Below, one piece after another: positions 54,348-62,269 of a stretch of 64,000 bases of DNA. The notes below the pieces were generated by a model, which worked only from the letters and a program-made list of their open reading frames with translations, was not told where the DNA came from and did no database searches. The position numbers were made by a program, and so were the translations under genes. The stretch comes from Pedobacter sp. MR2016-24 (GTDB lineage Bacteria > Bacteroidota > Bacteroidia > Sphingobacteriales > Sphingobacteriaceae). Position 1 is the first letter of the stretch. Every line of letters starts with the position of its first letter. The stretch lies in NCBI RefSeq assembly GCF_026239655.1, contig NZ_JAPIVO010000005.1, positions 248,001-312,000 of the forward strand, given 5' to 3'.

Positions 54348-55316
54348 TCAATTAAAAAAAGAGAAAAAACCACTGCGTTTTTTCACGTTTGTATGTTCTT
54401 CGGTTTTATTTTCTGCTACAGGCAACAAGAACTCCCCGGCTATGTCTTTCTCCCGCAAATGATAAATCTGCAGATTTACCTGCCTTAGTCTATCGCCAAA
54501 ATCGACGTTCACATTTCCGGTAATGGAATTGATAGTGCCATCTTTTGTATAAATGGAATACTTTAAGTGCAGCGTACCTGTAAGTGGCGTATGAATATTC
54601 ATTAGTTCGGCAGACATCGCAACAGGCCTTCCGGCAGCAATATCTTCTGCACTGCGACTATCCACGCAGATTCCCTGCCTGATAAAACTCACTGTACCGT
54701 TATCAGTAATACTGTCATCAAAAATCTGCCGTATTTTATATTGTAATGGCTGCTGGTAAGGCATAACAGAAAATGGAATATCGAACTGGTCTACCCCGAT
54801 TTTGCGATGAACCGCAAGCACGTCTGCAAAATAAAGTGACATAAACTGGTCTCTTACCAGGGATGTGAGAAAATGGCGACTGTTATTTAACGCACCATCC
54901 ATACTGCGGATTACCTGTTCTGCCTTGTCTCCTTTGTAATACCTCAAAAGTTCTTGCTTCAGTTCCTTCCAGCGTTCCAGTATGGCTTTGATGTTGTGGA
55001 CACCTTTAAACACACCATTCATATCAGTCAGCACATTCAGTGGATAAAGTACTTTGCCACAGGCCGCATTCAGCTGATCAATCATCAGATCGGGCATTTT
55101 ATGGTCGATATAAATATCCTTTTTAACCACCTCAAATAACAGGTAGCCTTCATGGGGACTGTTTAGTAATTTAACAGTGAGCTCATAGTGTATTTCCAGC
55201 TTCTTATCGCCGTCAGCAGTATTAAAAACTACACCATAAGTCCTGTTCAGGTTTGAAGGACGATAATTTAGCGTATTGCTCAGCACATGACCGTGGTGAT
55301 TAAAAGGCAGTTCCAT
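54348..55316 (-). CDS. Unidentified protein between vgrG and the DUF4280 gene (possible T6SS adaptor)
   Basis: This 322-residue protein has no signal peptide. The N-terminus (MELPFNHHGHVLSNTLNYRPSNL) is followed by beta strands and a helical middle (AILERWKELKQELLRYYKGDK), ending in a polar FSFFN tail. I recognise no family. It sits 17 bp after vgrG and 5 bp before the DUF4280 gene, exactly where T6SS spike operons often encode a loading chaperone or adaptor that links cargo to VgrG. That role is inferred from position alone. Confidence 0.55.
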   Translation of the reverse strand: MELPFNHHGHVLSNTLNYRPSNLNRTYGVVFNTADGDKKLEIHYELTVKLLNSPHEGYLLFEVVKKDIYIDHKMPDLMIDQLNAACGKVLYPLNVLTDMNGVFKGVHNIKAILERWKELKQELLRYYKGDKAEQVIRSMDGALNNSRHFLTSLVRDQFMSLYFADVLAVHRKIGVDQFDIPFSVMPYQQPLQYKIRQIFDDSITDNGTVSFIRQGICVDSRSAEDIAAGRPVAMSAELMNIHTPLTGTLHLKYSIYTKDGTINSITGNVNVDFGDRLRQVNLQIYHLREKDIAGEFLLPVAENKTEEHTNVKKRSGFFSFFN

Positions 55317-55333
55317 TTGCTGTCAGGTTAGAA

Positions 55334-57142
55334 TTAAAAAAGCTTGTTTTTTTCTACACTCTTTGATACCACAGACTTACCGGAATACATGGTCAGATTC
55401 TCTACTTTACTATTGATCGTAACTACATCTGCAGTCTTCTCAACTTTTTTGGCTGTACTGATAATATCGAGATCTGCACGCTCTTCAATATTCTGAGCGA
55501 GCAAGGTAGATTGTTTACCTACAGTGGTTTTATTATTCTGAGAGATCTGGCTGTTCATGTCTTTACCCACGTTTACATTCATGTTCTCCTGTACAAGTAT
55601 CTCCAGATTTTTCGCATTGAAAGTCATGGTCTCTATCGCCGTAACCGTAATATTATTGTTCTTGGTATCGATGTGAATGATATTGTTATGATGGTCCGTA
55701 ATCTTAATGCCCTGCGTAGCTTCTTCATCGTCAAATTCAATAATGTGGCCGCTTCGCGTAGAAATTCTCTTGATATGGTTCTGCGCAAAACCTCCCGCAC
55801 CAGTGCTGCCCTGGAAAATACTGCCCATCACAAATGGCCTGTTAGGGTCATTATACCTGAAACCCACAATCACCTGATCGCCCGTTTCCGGGATAAAAAC
55901 CTGCCCCCTGTTCTGTGTAAGCACATTGCTGCCTCCTGCATCGGGCGTCAGCACACGGATCCAGTCGGTCGTACTGTTATTCTTTTGCCAGAGCATCTGT
56001 ACTTTTACACGGCCCTGATTTTTAGGGTCCTTGTTATCAGTCACAGTGGCAATCTGCGACTCTGCTACCGGCGCCACGACATTAGCTACAGGGATTACTT
56101 TCACATCTGCTGGGATACCTTTAAAGTTATTCGTATAACGACCCAGACCGTCTATATAATGCGTAATCTCTGTGATAAGATATTTATCTACAGATTCTTT
56201 TTTAAAACTATCCAGACCATCCTTTAAGGAAACATGTATATCAGCAATGCTGCCAATAGCCAGGGCAGCAAGGGTACTCTGTCCTGCTACATCAGTAAGG
56301 CCGGCAATTACGCCTGCCTGGTGATTTTTGATAAAGGTAGAAAGCTGTGATTTATTCTCTGGCCTTGGTTTTACCGGCAGGTTTGGTTTGCTATTAAACA
56401 ATTCCCTGGAACGGCTGCTTGCTACGGCAGCATACCCGTTGGCAGGTTCATTATCCGTACTGGTATGTTCATCAATCAGCAGGTCCTCGTTAGATTTATA
56501 GCTGTAATAAGAAAACTGGGTCGGGAGGACACGCAACGAGGAGTTTAACAACGATAAGTTCTGTCCCAGCACAAGAGATACTTCAGTCTGACTCCCGGGT
56601 TTCCCAAAGCACAGGGAAGTACCATCATAATAAAACCACTCTCCATATTCTGTGGCCAACCGGTTCAGAAATGCAAAATCACTTTCTTTGAATTGCGTCT
56701 GATAAGTGATCACTCCTTTAAAAATCGTATTAGCTTTTAATTCGGCGTAACCAGACAATGCGGGACTGGCTACCTTTGCCGCAATATCCTGCAGGTTCAT
56801 ATCACTGAAGGAAGTAATTGCAGCACCACCTTCCATAAGGATGGTGCAGGAATAACCGCTCACTACAATGTTTGACCGGAGACCATGATTCTGTACTAAT
56901 CCAACTTCACAGACTATTCCCCGAAAGTTATTCTTTCCGTTATCAAAGCTGGAGATCAGCACAGCCCCAACCCATTTCTGGGCTTCATTCAGCTTGTGTG
57001 ATCCGGATTGTTCAATGGCATCGTAGTTAACAGTAAGTTCAAAACTATGATGTTCATTAAATTTCTGTGAAAGCGTGAAAGAATTAAAATGCAGCACCTG
57101 CTCGCCATCAATTTCGATCTGGATATTTGTTCTCAGTTCCAT
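55334..57142 (-). CDS. vgrG: Type VI secretion VgrG spike protein
   Basis: This 602-residue protein has the VgrG layout. An N-terminal gp27-like part (ELTVNYDAIEQSGSHKLNEAQKW ... NFRGIVCEVGLVQNHG; FLNRLATEYGEWFYYDGTSLCFG) is followed by a gp5-like OB-fold (ATVTDNKDPKNQGRVKVQM and the signature FIPETGDQVIVGFRYNDPNRPFVMGS). A repetitive beta-helix follows (ITDHHNNIIHIDTKNNNITVTA ...). It forms the trimeric spike that punctures target membranes. No T6SS sheath or baseplate genes are in this window, so it belongs to an orphan or satellite VgrG island. A 43-aa ORF ends 3 bp upstream. Confidence 0.93.
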   Translation of the reverse strand: MELRTNIQIEIDGEQVLHFNSFTLSQKFNEHHSFELTVNYDAIEQSGSHKLNEAQKWVGAVLISSFDNGKNNFRGIVCEVGLVQNHGLRSNIVVSGYSCTILMEGGAAITSFSDMNLQDIAAKVASPALSGYAELKANTIFKGVITYQTQFKESDFAFLNRLATEYGEWFYYDGTSLCFGKPGSQTEVSLVLGQNLSLLNSSLRVLPTQFSYYSYKSNEDLLIDEHTSTDNEPANGYAAVASSRSRELFNSKPNLPVKPRPENKSQLSTFIKNHQAGVIAGLTDVAGQSTLAALAIGSIADIHVSLKDGLDSFKKESVDKYLITEITHYIDGLGRYTNNFKGIPADVKVIPVANVVAPVAESQIATVTDNKDPKNQGRVKVQMLWQKNNSTTDWIRVLTPDAGGSNVLTQNRGQVFIPETGDQVIVGFRYNDPNRPFVMGSIFQGSTGAGGFAQNHIKRISTRSGHIIEFDDEEATQGIKITDHHNNIIHIDTKNNNITVTAIETMTFNAKNLEILVQENMNVNVGKDMNSQISQNNKTTVGKQSTLLAQNIEERADLDIISTAKKVEKTADVVTINSKVENLTMYSGKSVVSKSVEKNKLF

Positions 57143-57145
57143 GAA

Positions 57146-57277
57146 TTATAAATTGTATTGAAAAATTGTACCACCATTATCTGTATGTGTTACAAATCGA
57201 AAACTATATTTGAACAGGGAATTACCTGCCGGAGTGCAGGACTGAAATGAACAAGTGCTTTTTGCTTTGGAAGCCAT
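57146..57277 (-). CDS. 43-aa ORF coupled to vgrG
   Basis: From the ATG at 57277 the frame encodes MASKAKSTCSFQSCTPAGNS and ends LFKYSFRFVTHTDNGGTIFQYNL, with two cysteines. Its stop lies 3 bp before the vgrG ATG, a spacing typical of translational coupling. It is too short for confident family assignment; the SFRF...DNGGTI part is faintly reminiscent of Hcp-type tube proteins. It could be a leader peptide or a remnant. Confidence 0.45.
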   Translation of the reverse strand: MASKAKSTCSFQSCTPAGNSLFKYSFRFVTHTDNGGTIFQYNL

Positions 57278-57514
57278 AAGTGTTGTTTATTATGTTGAAA
57301 TAAATACAAGTCCTAACAACAATACTGCCAGATTTGTGTCTGAAATAGCAAAAATACAATGGCAACTCTTTGGAGATTCAAAAAAAGCAAGTTTAATCAG
57401 GAAATTTTATTATTCGTCGTTATTTAGCTATTATTTGCAGTAGATCTTTTCCGCTAAGAGAAATTTAAAACAGACAAATGTCCCTATTTTTGGATAATCC
57501 ACTGTACAGCAATA
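57278..57514. other. Intergenic spacer before the patatin gene end
   Basis: This stretch of 237 AT-rich bp separates the 43-aa ORF from the patatin-like gene. No promoter with a good -33 element is seen; a promoter for the VgrG operon is expected here. Confidence 0.4.
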
Positions 57515-59260
57515 CTAACACGGATTAACTTGTGTGATTACCGGCAACATAAAATAAGGATCCTCATTGAACTTTTTCCAGTCGGCAGCCATCGTATTTT
57601 TAAGTGCTGTTAAGTCCTCTCCAAATGGCAGAGCTTCTCCCATTGGTGATGCTTTGCTGATTTTCTCAAGCCTGATTAAATATTTAAGCAAATTATAACA
57701 AGTAGTAAACTGCCCCGTGGCAATAATCGTTTCCCTGAGCTGCTGATCAGGGTTGTTGAGATCAAACCAAAGTGTAGTGGGGACCAGCCTTGCTCTTTCT
57801 GCTACTTTTTTAAGTGCAGTGGATGGTGCAGGGATCTGATTATCCTCGGCATCATTAAGACTATCAAAGCCCATCACCTGCACCAGATCTTTATCTGCAG
57901 AGGCCTTCTGTTTCACCAAACTCAAATCATAAATGGCATTGCTGATAAAAAGACCAGACAGATCCGGATCACGATATACCATATTATAGTAATGGCGCCT
58001 GATCTGCTTCAGATAGATATCATTTGCCAGCAGTAATACCGACTTTAAGCGGGCCATAATCATAAACTTTAAAACGTTCATCTTTAGTCGCGTGAAATAA
58101 CCGCCGTATTTAAGGAGCACGATCAGCCAGGTATCATTATCCCGTTTGGCTTTTTTACCGGCAGCCGCAAAGTGGATGCTGAGATAGAGCCATACACCTA
58201 AAGACAGCGCCACTGGAATCACGGGCAAATACATCCAGTCTCTCCAGTAAGGCGTAAAATAAAGGGCAACCAACACTAGGAAAAAGCATCCTGCAACAAA
58301 TAATGCACGTTTAATAAATAACGGACTTATTCCAGTATTTCCTGAGCCGGCGAGGTCATCATCTTCAGGAAGATCAAAACCATCCATAAAATAGCTGGTC
58401 ACATCCGTAGCGATAATGAGATCAAATGTAGGCCGGTTATTTTTTTGTCTCCGTTTATTGGCCAGGAGCACGCTCTCTATGGCCTGGTTATCGGCGATGC
58501 CTCCATCCATCAGGAAAAATCTTGTCGTTTTCTCCTGCTCCTCTTCCTTTTGAGGTGGATTAAAGGGATTGTTCTTATACTGCATGGCGCGCAACAGCAC
58601 ATTAGTATTCAGCTCTTTATGGGTAAAATCTTCCGGAAAAAGAAAAGGCTCAAACCCACCCGGGAAACAGGATGAACAGGCCAGCAGGTCGCTAAGTTTC
58701 ATCAATCCGGCAACCTCCAGCTGATCTCTCTTAAAATTAATATAGTTATTGCCCACTCTGCCTTTTGGGAACGAGGGATTACCATGCTGGCTCTGAAAGC
58801 GGAAGCTGATGCCATTGGTAAATTCCGTGGCATTCACCGTAATTTCATCTAAATGTGTATATTTTATATTTTCTGACAACTCACCAAACGTCTTTCCCCC
58901 TAACATATTTGCTTCGTCATATGCCATCGAAAAAGCATTAATCAGATTGATGCTTTTATCCTTACGCTTTTGCCACAATTGATTGTCATTAAGAATTTCA
59001 AATACGCGTCCAAGCAATTTCTCCCCTTCCATCGCACAAAAAATCTTTTTATAAATGATATTGAAAGGCTCATCAGCACATAAGCCAGCAGTATACATTA
59101 AATTGGTAATGCTGCCGCCCGAAGTGGAACCAATAAACTTTACCTGCTCCAATAATGGCTGATCCAGGTAAGGAATGTGATCAAGATAAGACAAGGTGCC
59201 TAAGGAGAACGCCGCAGCCCTGAAACCACCTCCGGAAAAAGCAAGTGCTATATTCTTCAT
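57515..59260 (-). CDS. Patatin-like phospholipase with membrane helices (possible T6SS lipase effector)
   Basis: This 581-residue protein starts with the patatin oxyanion motif GGGFR (residues 10-14), the nucleophile segment STSGG with Ser47 (first Gly of the usual GxSxG is Ser) and the catalytic Asp252 in MDGGIADNQ. A pair of hydrophobic segments at about 315-365 (ALFVAGCFFLVLVALYF; MYLPVIPVALSLGVWLYLSI) interrupts the usual layout. Patatin lipases hydrolyse phospholipids. Position upstream of vgrG on the same strand suggests an antibacterial or anti-eukaryotic T6SS effector, but the membrane helices and the missing immunity gene leave other roles open. Confidence 0.8.
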   Translation of the reverse strand: MKNIALAFSGGGFRAAAFSLGTLSYLDHIPYLDQPLLEQVKFIGSTSGGSITNLMYTAGLCADEPFNIIYKKIFCAMEGEKLLGRVFEILNDNQLWQKRKDKSINLINAFSMAYDEANMLGGKTFGELSENIKYTHLDEITVNATEFTNGISFRFQSQHGNPSFPKGRVGNNYINFKRDQLEVAGLMKLSDLLACSSCFPGGFEPFLFPEDFTHKELNTNVLLRAMQYKNNPFNPPQKEEEQEKTTRFFLMDGGIADNQAIESVLLANKRRQKNNRPTFDLIIATDVTSYFMDGFDLPEDDDLAGSGNTGISPLFIKRALFVAGCFFLVLVALYFTPYWRDWMYLPVIPVALSLGVWLYLSIHFAAAGKKAKRDNDTWLIVLLKYGGYFTRLKMNVLKFMIMARLKSVLLLANDIYLKQIRRHYYNMVYRDPDLSGLFISNAIYDLSLVKQKASADKDLVQVMGFDSLNDAEDNQIPAPSTALKKVAERARLVPTTLWFDLNNPDQQLRETIIATGQFTTCYNLLKYLIRLEKISKASPMGEALPFGEDLTALKNTMAADWKKFNEDPYFMLPVITQVNPC

Positions 59261-59540
59261 ATCTCTTTTAATTATTGTTTATAAAAATCAGCGATGCCCC
59301 AGAACTAATTTAATTAAAATACTGTAAATCAGTGCACAAAATAAATAATCTATTTATGATCCGTATGTTAATTTCAACTGGGGGGTTGTCCTCCGCAACA
59401 ACAACTGAAACTTATGGTCTTCTTAGCGCAATACGTTAAATATCCTGTTAGGGATATAAATCAAACAATTATAAAAACAGGTTGTTAGGCATCATGTCCC
59501 CACACCACGGGGCACTCAGATAAGCCTTAACTGAAAAATT
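59261..59540. other. Divergent intergenic region before the response regulator
   Basis: This stretch of 280 bp must contain promoters for the patatin operon (reverse) and the response regulator (forward). A short GTCCCCACACCACGGGGCAC hairpin-like sequence lies about 30 bp before the regulator start. No RNA gene is seen. Confidence 0.4.
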
Positions 59541-59960
59541 ATGAAATCTACGTTCCAGCTGCTGGTCATTGATGACGATGCTATTAACATATTCATTATT
59601 AAAAAACTAATTGAAAAGACAGGTTACCTGTTAGAAATTATTTCTATGTCTAACGGCGAACTTGCCATTGAACACCTCAAAAAACAAAATAGCCAAAATC
59701 TGGCGCTGCCTGATTTAATCTTTCTGGATATCAATATGCCCATCATGACAGGCTGGGAATTCCTTGTGGAATATGAAAAGTTAGGTATAGAAAAGATGAT
59801 ACCGGTTTATATGCTGTCCTCATCTATATTCCAGAATGATATTGATAAGGCCCGGACTTTTCCTAATGTAAAAGATTTCATGTCTAAACCAATGTCAAAT
59901 CATCAGCTCATTAATATTTTCGATAGCATGGGTCTTACACTCCCAGAAGTAACAGAATAA
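59541..59960 (+). CDS. Stand-alone response-regulator receiver (CheY-like)
   Basis: This 139-residue REC domain has the acidic pocket DDD (11-13), phosphoacceptor Asp63 (IFLDINMP), the Thr/Ser region MLSSS and the lysine in FMSKPMS. No output domain is attached, so it acts as a protein-protein switch or phosphorelay intermediate. It precedes by about 200 bp a GAF-PAS protein with a phosphoacceptor helix, which may be its partner. Confidence 0.93.
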   Translation: MKSTFQLLVIDDDAINIFIIKKLIEKTGYLLEIISMSNGELAIEHLKKQNSQNLALPDLIFLDINMPIMTGWEFLVEYEKLGIEKMIPVYMLSSSIFQNDIDKARTFPNVKDFMSKPMSNHQLINIFDSMGLTLPEVTE

Positions 59961-60013
59961 TTACAAATGTTAAATCCACGCTTAAAAGCCTAAAATTCAA
60001 CTGTACGGTACAA

Positions 60014-60037
60014 AACACACTGATAAATTAGTGTGTT
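60014..60037. promoter_or_regulatory. Stem-loop between the regulator and GAF-PAS genes
   Basis: An 8-bp stem (AACACACT / AGTGTGTT, 60014-60021 and 60030-60037) is followed by a second palindrome CATCCAA-A-TTGGATG (60038-60052). No T run follows. It may act in leader RNA processing or as a weak terminator. Confidence 0.35.
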
Positions 60038-60157
60038 CATCCAAATTGGATGAAAAGATTTAGTTACTGTTAAAGCATGAATGTTACCCTTTTCAGCTAA
60101 GTTTCCCTTAACTAACCAAATGTTAATTCCATTGTTTATCTTTCATATAAGGTTATT

Positions 60158-61285
60158 ATGGAAGAACAGGGGACATTAAAAGCAGTACAGGATTTCATGG
60201 CCCTGGATTTAAACGATCAGGACCTGAAAGACACTATCTCAATTGCATCAAAAGTATTCAACGCTCCAATTTCCATGGTCACGCTGATAGATGATGATAC
60301 CGTTTATATTCGTGTAAAACAGGGTACTAAACTTGAATCATATCCGCGCAAATTGTCCTTTTGTACTCAGGTTATTAAAAGCAACCGGCTTTTTGTAGTG
60401 GGCGATGTTACGCCGAGCAGAGCACAGTCAGAATCTATAGAATTTACTGACATACCATTAATCAGATTTTATGCCGGCGCCCCGTTGATTACCAGCCAGG
60501 GCCATCGGATAGGCACACTGTGTGTAGTGGATGATAAACCCCGTACGGTTAGCGGTCAGCAAAAACTAATGCTGAAGATACTTTCCAGACATGTCATGAG
60601 CGTGATGGAGGCTAAGATTCGCCATAAAGAGCTTACCGCGAGTTATGAACTGCTTAACTGTGAAAGAGAGAAAGGACGTAAAAATGAGATCAAACTAAGG
60701 TCTCTTTTTGAAAGCATGACTGATGTATATGTTTACCTGGGAATTGATGGTAATATCATTGATTTTAACCGCTCGGCTTTTTCGCATATTGAAGAGCATA
60801 CCGGCAAGAAAATGAATTATGGCTCATTTACGGCAGACTATTTAACTGAAGCAGATAATCTGGCATTCATGACTAATTTCAATTACGCACTGAAAGGAGA
60901 AAGAAGACAGTTGGAAATGCGTACTTACGGAGATCCGGAAAACCGGATCTGGTGGGATGCGTTGTTTGAACCGGTATCTGGTACAAATGGTGAGATCATG
61001 GGTGTATCATTTACTGCGCGCAACATCACGAAACGCAAAACCGATGAAGAAAAGATTATCGCACAAAATCGCCTGCTTACACAAATAGCTGAAATTCATT
61101 CTCATGAATACCGGGGACCAGTATGTTCTATTTTAGGCATGATGTACTTAATAGAACAAGAGAAATATGAGGTTGATAAGGAGTATTTAGAGATGCTGCA
61201 TGTGGCAGTCAAAAATTTGGACGAGAAAACAAAAAGAGTTATTTTGCTGATTAACGACCTCAGATCTCTGGAGGCAGACCAATAA
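60158..61285 (+). CDS. GAF-PAS sensor with HisKA-like helix but no kinase ATPase domain
   Basis: The protein has 375 residues. The GAF domain (about 15-150; FYAGAPLITSQGHRIGTLCVVD) closely matches the stand-alone GAF gene at 7903-8436. A PAS domain (about 180-290; SMTDVYVYLGIDGNIIDFN) is followed by a HisKA-like helix with His316 (IHSHEYRGPVCSILGMMYLI) and a second helix. The protein ends there, with no HATPase. It may be phosphorylated by another kinase or act as a signal scaffold, with the response regulator upstream as possible partner. Confidence 0.85.
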   Translation: MEEQGTLKAVQDFMALDLNDQDLKDTISIASKVFNAPISMVTLIDDDTVYIRVKQGTKLESYPRKLSFCTQVIKSNRLFVVGDVTPSRAQSESIEFTDIPLIRFYAGAPLITSQGHRIGTLCVVDDKPRTVSGQQKLMLKILSRHVMSVMEAKIRHKELTASYELLNCEREKGRKNEIKLRSLFESMTDVYVYLGIDGNIIDFNRSAFSHIEEHTGKKMNYGSFTADYLTEADNLAFMTNFNYALKGERRQLEMRTYGDPENRIWWDALFEPVSGTNGEIMGVSFTARNITKRKTDEEKIIAQNRLLTQIAEIHSHEYRGPVCSILGMMYLIEQEKYEVDKEYLEMLHVAVKNLDEKTKRVILLINDLRSLEADQ

Positions 61286-61286
61286 A

Positions 61287-61312
61287 AAACCCGGCAATTT
61301 CTTACCGGGTTT
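61287..61312 (+). terminator. Weak terminator after the GAF-PAS gene
   Basis: An 8-bp stem (AAACCCGG / CCGGGTTT) has a 10-nt loop and lies right after the stop codon. Confidence 0.55.
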
Positions 61313-61341
61313 ACATAAAAATATATTGAACCAGAGAATGA

Positions 61342-62262
61342 TCAGAAGCTGTATTTCAACCCTGCTTCGAATTCACCGTTGCTATAATTCTGCATGGCAG
61401 CAGTATTAGTCGTATAAAATACAATGATCGATAATTTCTTCTGATAAGTAGTACCTATACCAGCTGTTATGCTCTTAGTTGTATGGTAAACACCTGTCAG
61501 GGTCAACTTATCAGTAAAAAACATAGCATTTAATCCCAGATCAATTATACCGTTATAGTTTTTAATACTCCGGTAAGCCACCTTTGGCTCCAGACTATTT
61601 ATCGCTGCATTGTCGTTAATCAGTTTATAACTTGCAGCAGCATAATACTGTGGCTGATCTACTGAAGGCCTGTCCGGATCAGGATCGGAGTCAAAAAAAC
61701 GTTTCATATTTGGCAACGCTGCCTGCACAGTAAGTCCCCTACTCCGGAAAGCCAAACCAAAATCACCATCAAAATAAGCTTTCCGATCCCTGAAATTACT
61801 CAGCACTACGTCCCCGGAATTACCATTTAACATAGCCATATCGAGCGACTCATTGGTGAGTCCGGCAGATAAACCGAAGTCGAGATAACTGGACTCGCCG
61901 TTTAGTGGTAAGTGGTAAGCATAAGTGGCTTTAAAACTGGTCTGCTGAATGAGACCGGCCTTTTCATTATAGAAATTCAATCCCAGTCCAACCTTATTAC
62001 TTTCCGAACCGTAAGTAGCTGTTACGGCCTGCATTTTTGGTGCTCCTTCTGTATTGCTCCATTGCCCCTTATATCCGGCATTCAGTTCCCATCCTGTTGC
62101 AACACCGGCAAACGCCGGGTTTGCAAGGTACTGGTTCTGATAATACAGGCTTCCCATAGGGTTAAGCTGACTGTGAGCGGAAATGCTTGTTGTCATGAGC
62201 AGCAGCACTGATAAATATCTTTTTATTTTCATTTTCCTGTTATTCTTGATGGAATCCTTCAT
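61342..62262 (-). CDS. PorP/SprF-family type IX secretion-associated outer-membrane protein
   Basis: This 306-residue protein has its signal peptide at MKIKRYLSVLLLMTTSISAHS; the start could be the ATG at 62232. The mature part opens with the family signature QLNPMGSLYYQNQYLANPAFAG and continues as a beta-barrel-like sequence (GVGLGLNFYNEKAGLIQQTSFKATYAYHLPL). The C-terminal phenylalanine end (LKYSF) fits an outer-membrane protein. PorP/SprF proteins work with type IX secretion and gliding adhesins. It starts 7 bp after the adhesin gene upstream, a typical gene pair. Confidence 0.92.
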   Translation of the reverse strand: MKDSIKNNRKMKIKRYLSVLLLMTTSISAHSQLNPMGSLYYQNQYLANPAFAGVATGWELNAGYKGQWSNTEGAPKMQAVTATYGSESNKVGLGLNFYNEKAGLIQQTSFKATYAYHLPLNGESSYLDFGLSAGLTNESLDMAMLNGNSGDVVLSNFRDRKAYFDGDFGLAFRSRGLTVQAALPNMKRFFDSDPDPDRPSVDQPQYYAAASYKLINDNAAINSLEPKVAYRSIKNYNGIIDLGLNAMFFTDKLTLTGVYHTTKSITAGIGTTYQKKLSIIVFYTTNTAAMQNYSNGEFEAGLKYSF

Positions 62263-62269
62263 AATGCTG

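Noticed and set aside
55511..56227. 238-codon forward frame inside vgrG
   Set aside because: It is antisense to a clear VgrG protein and has a basic, low-complexity composition typical of shadow frames.
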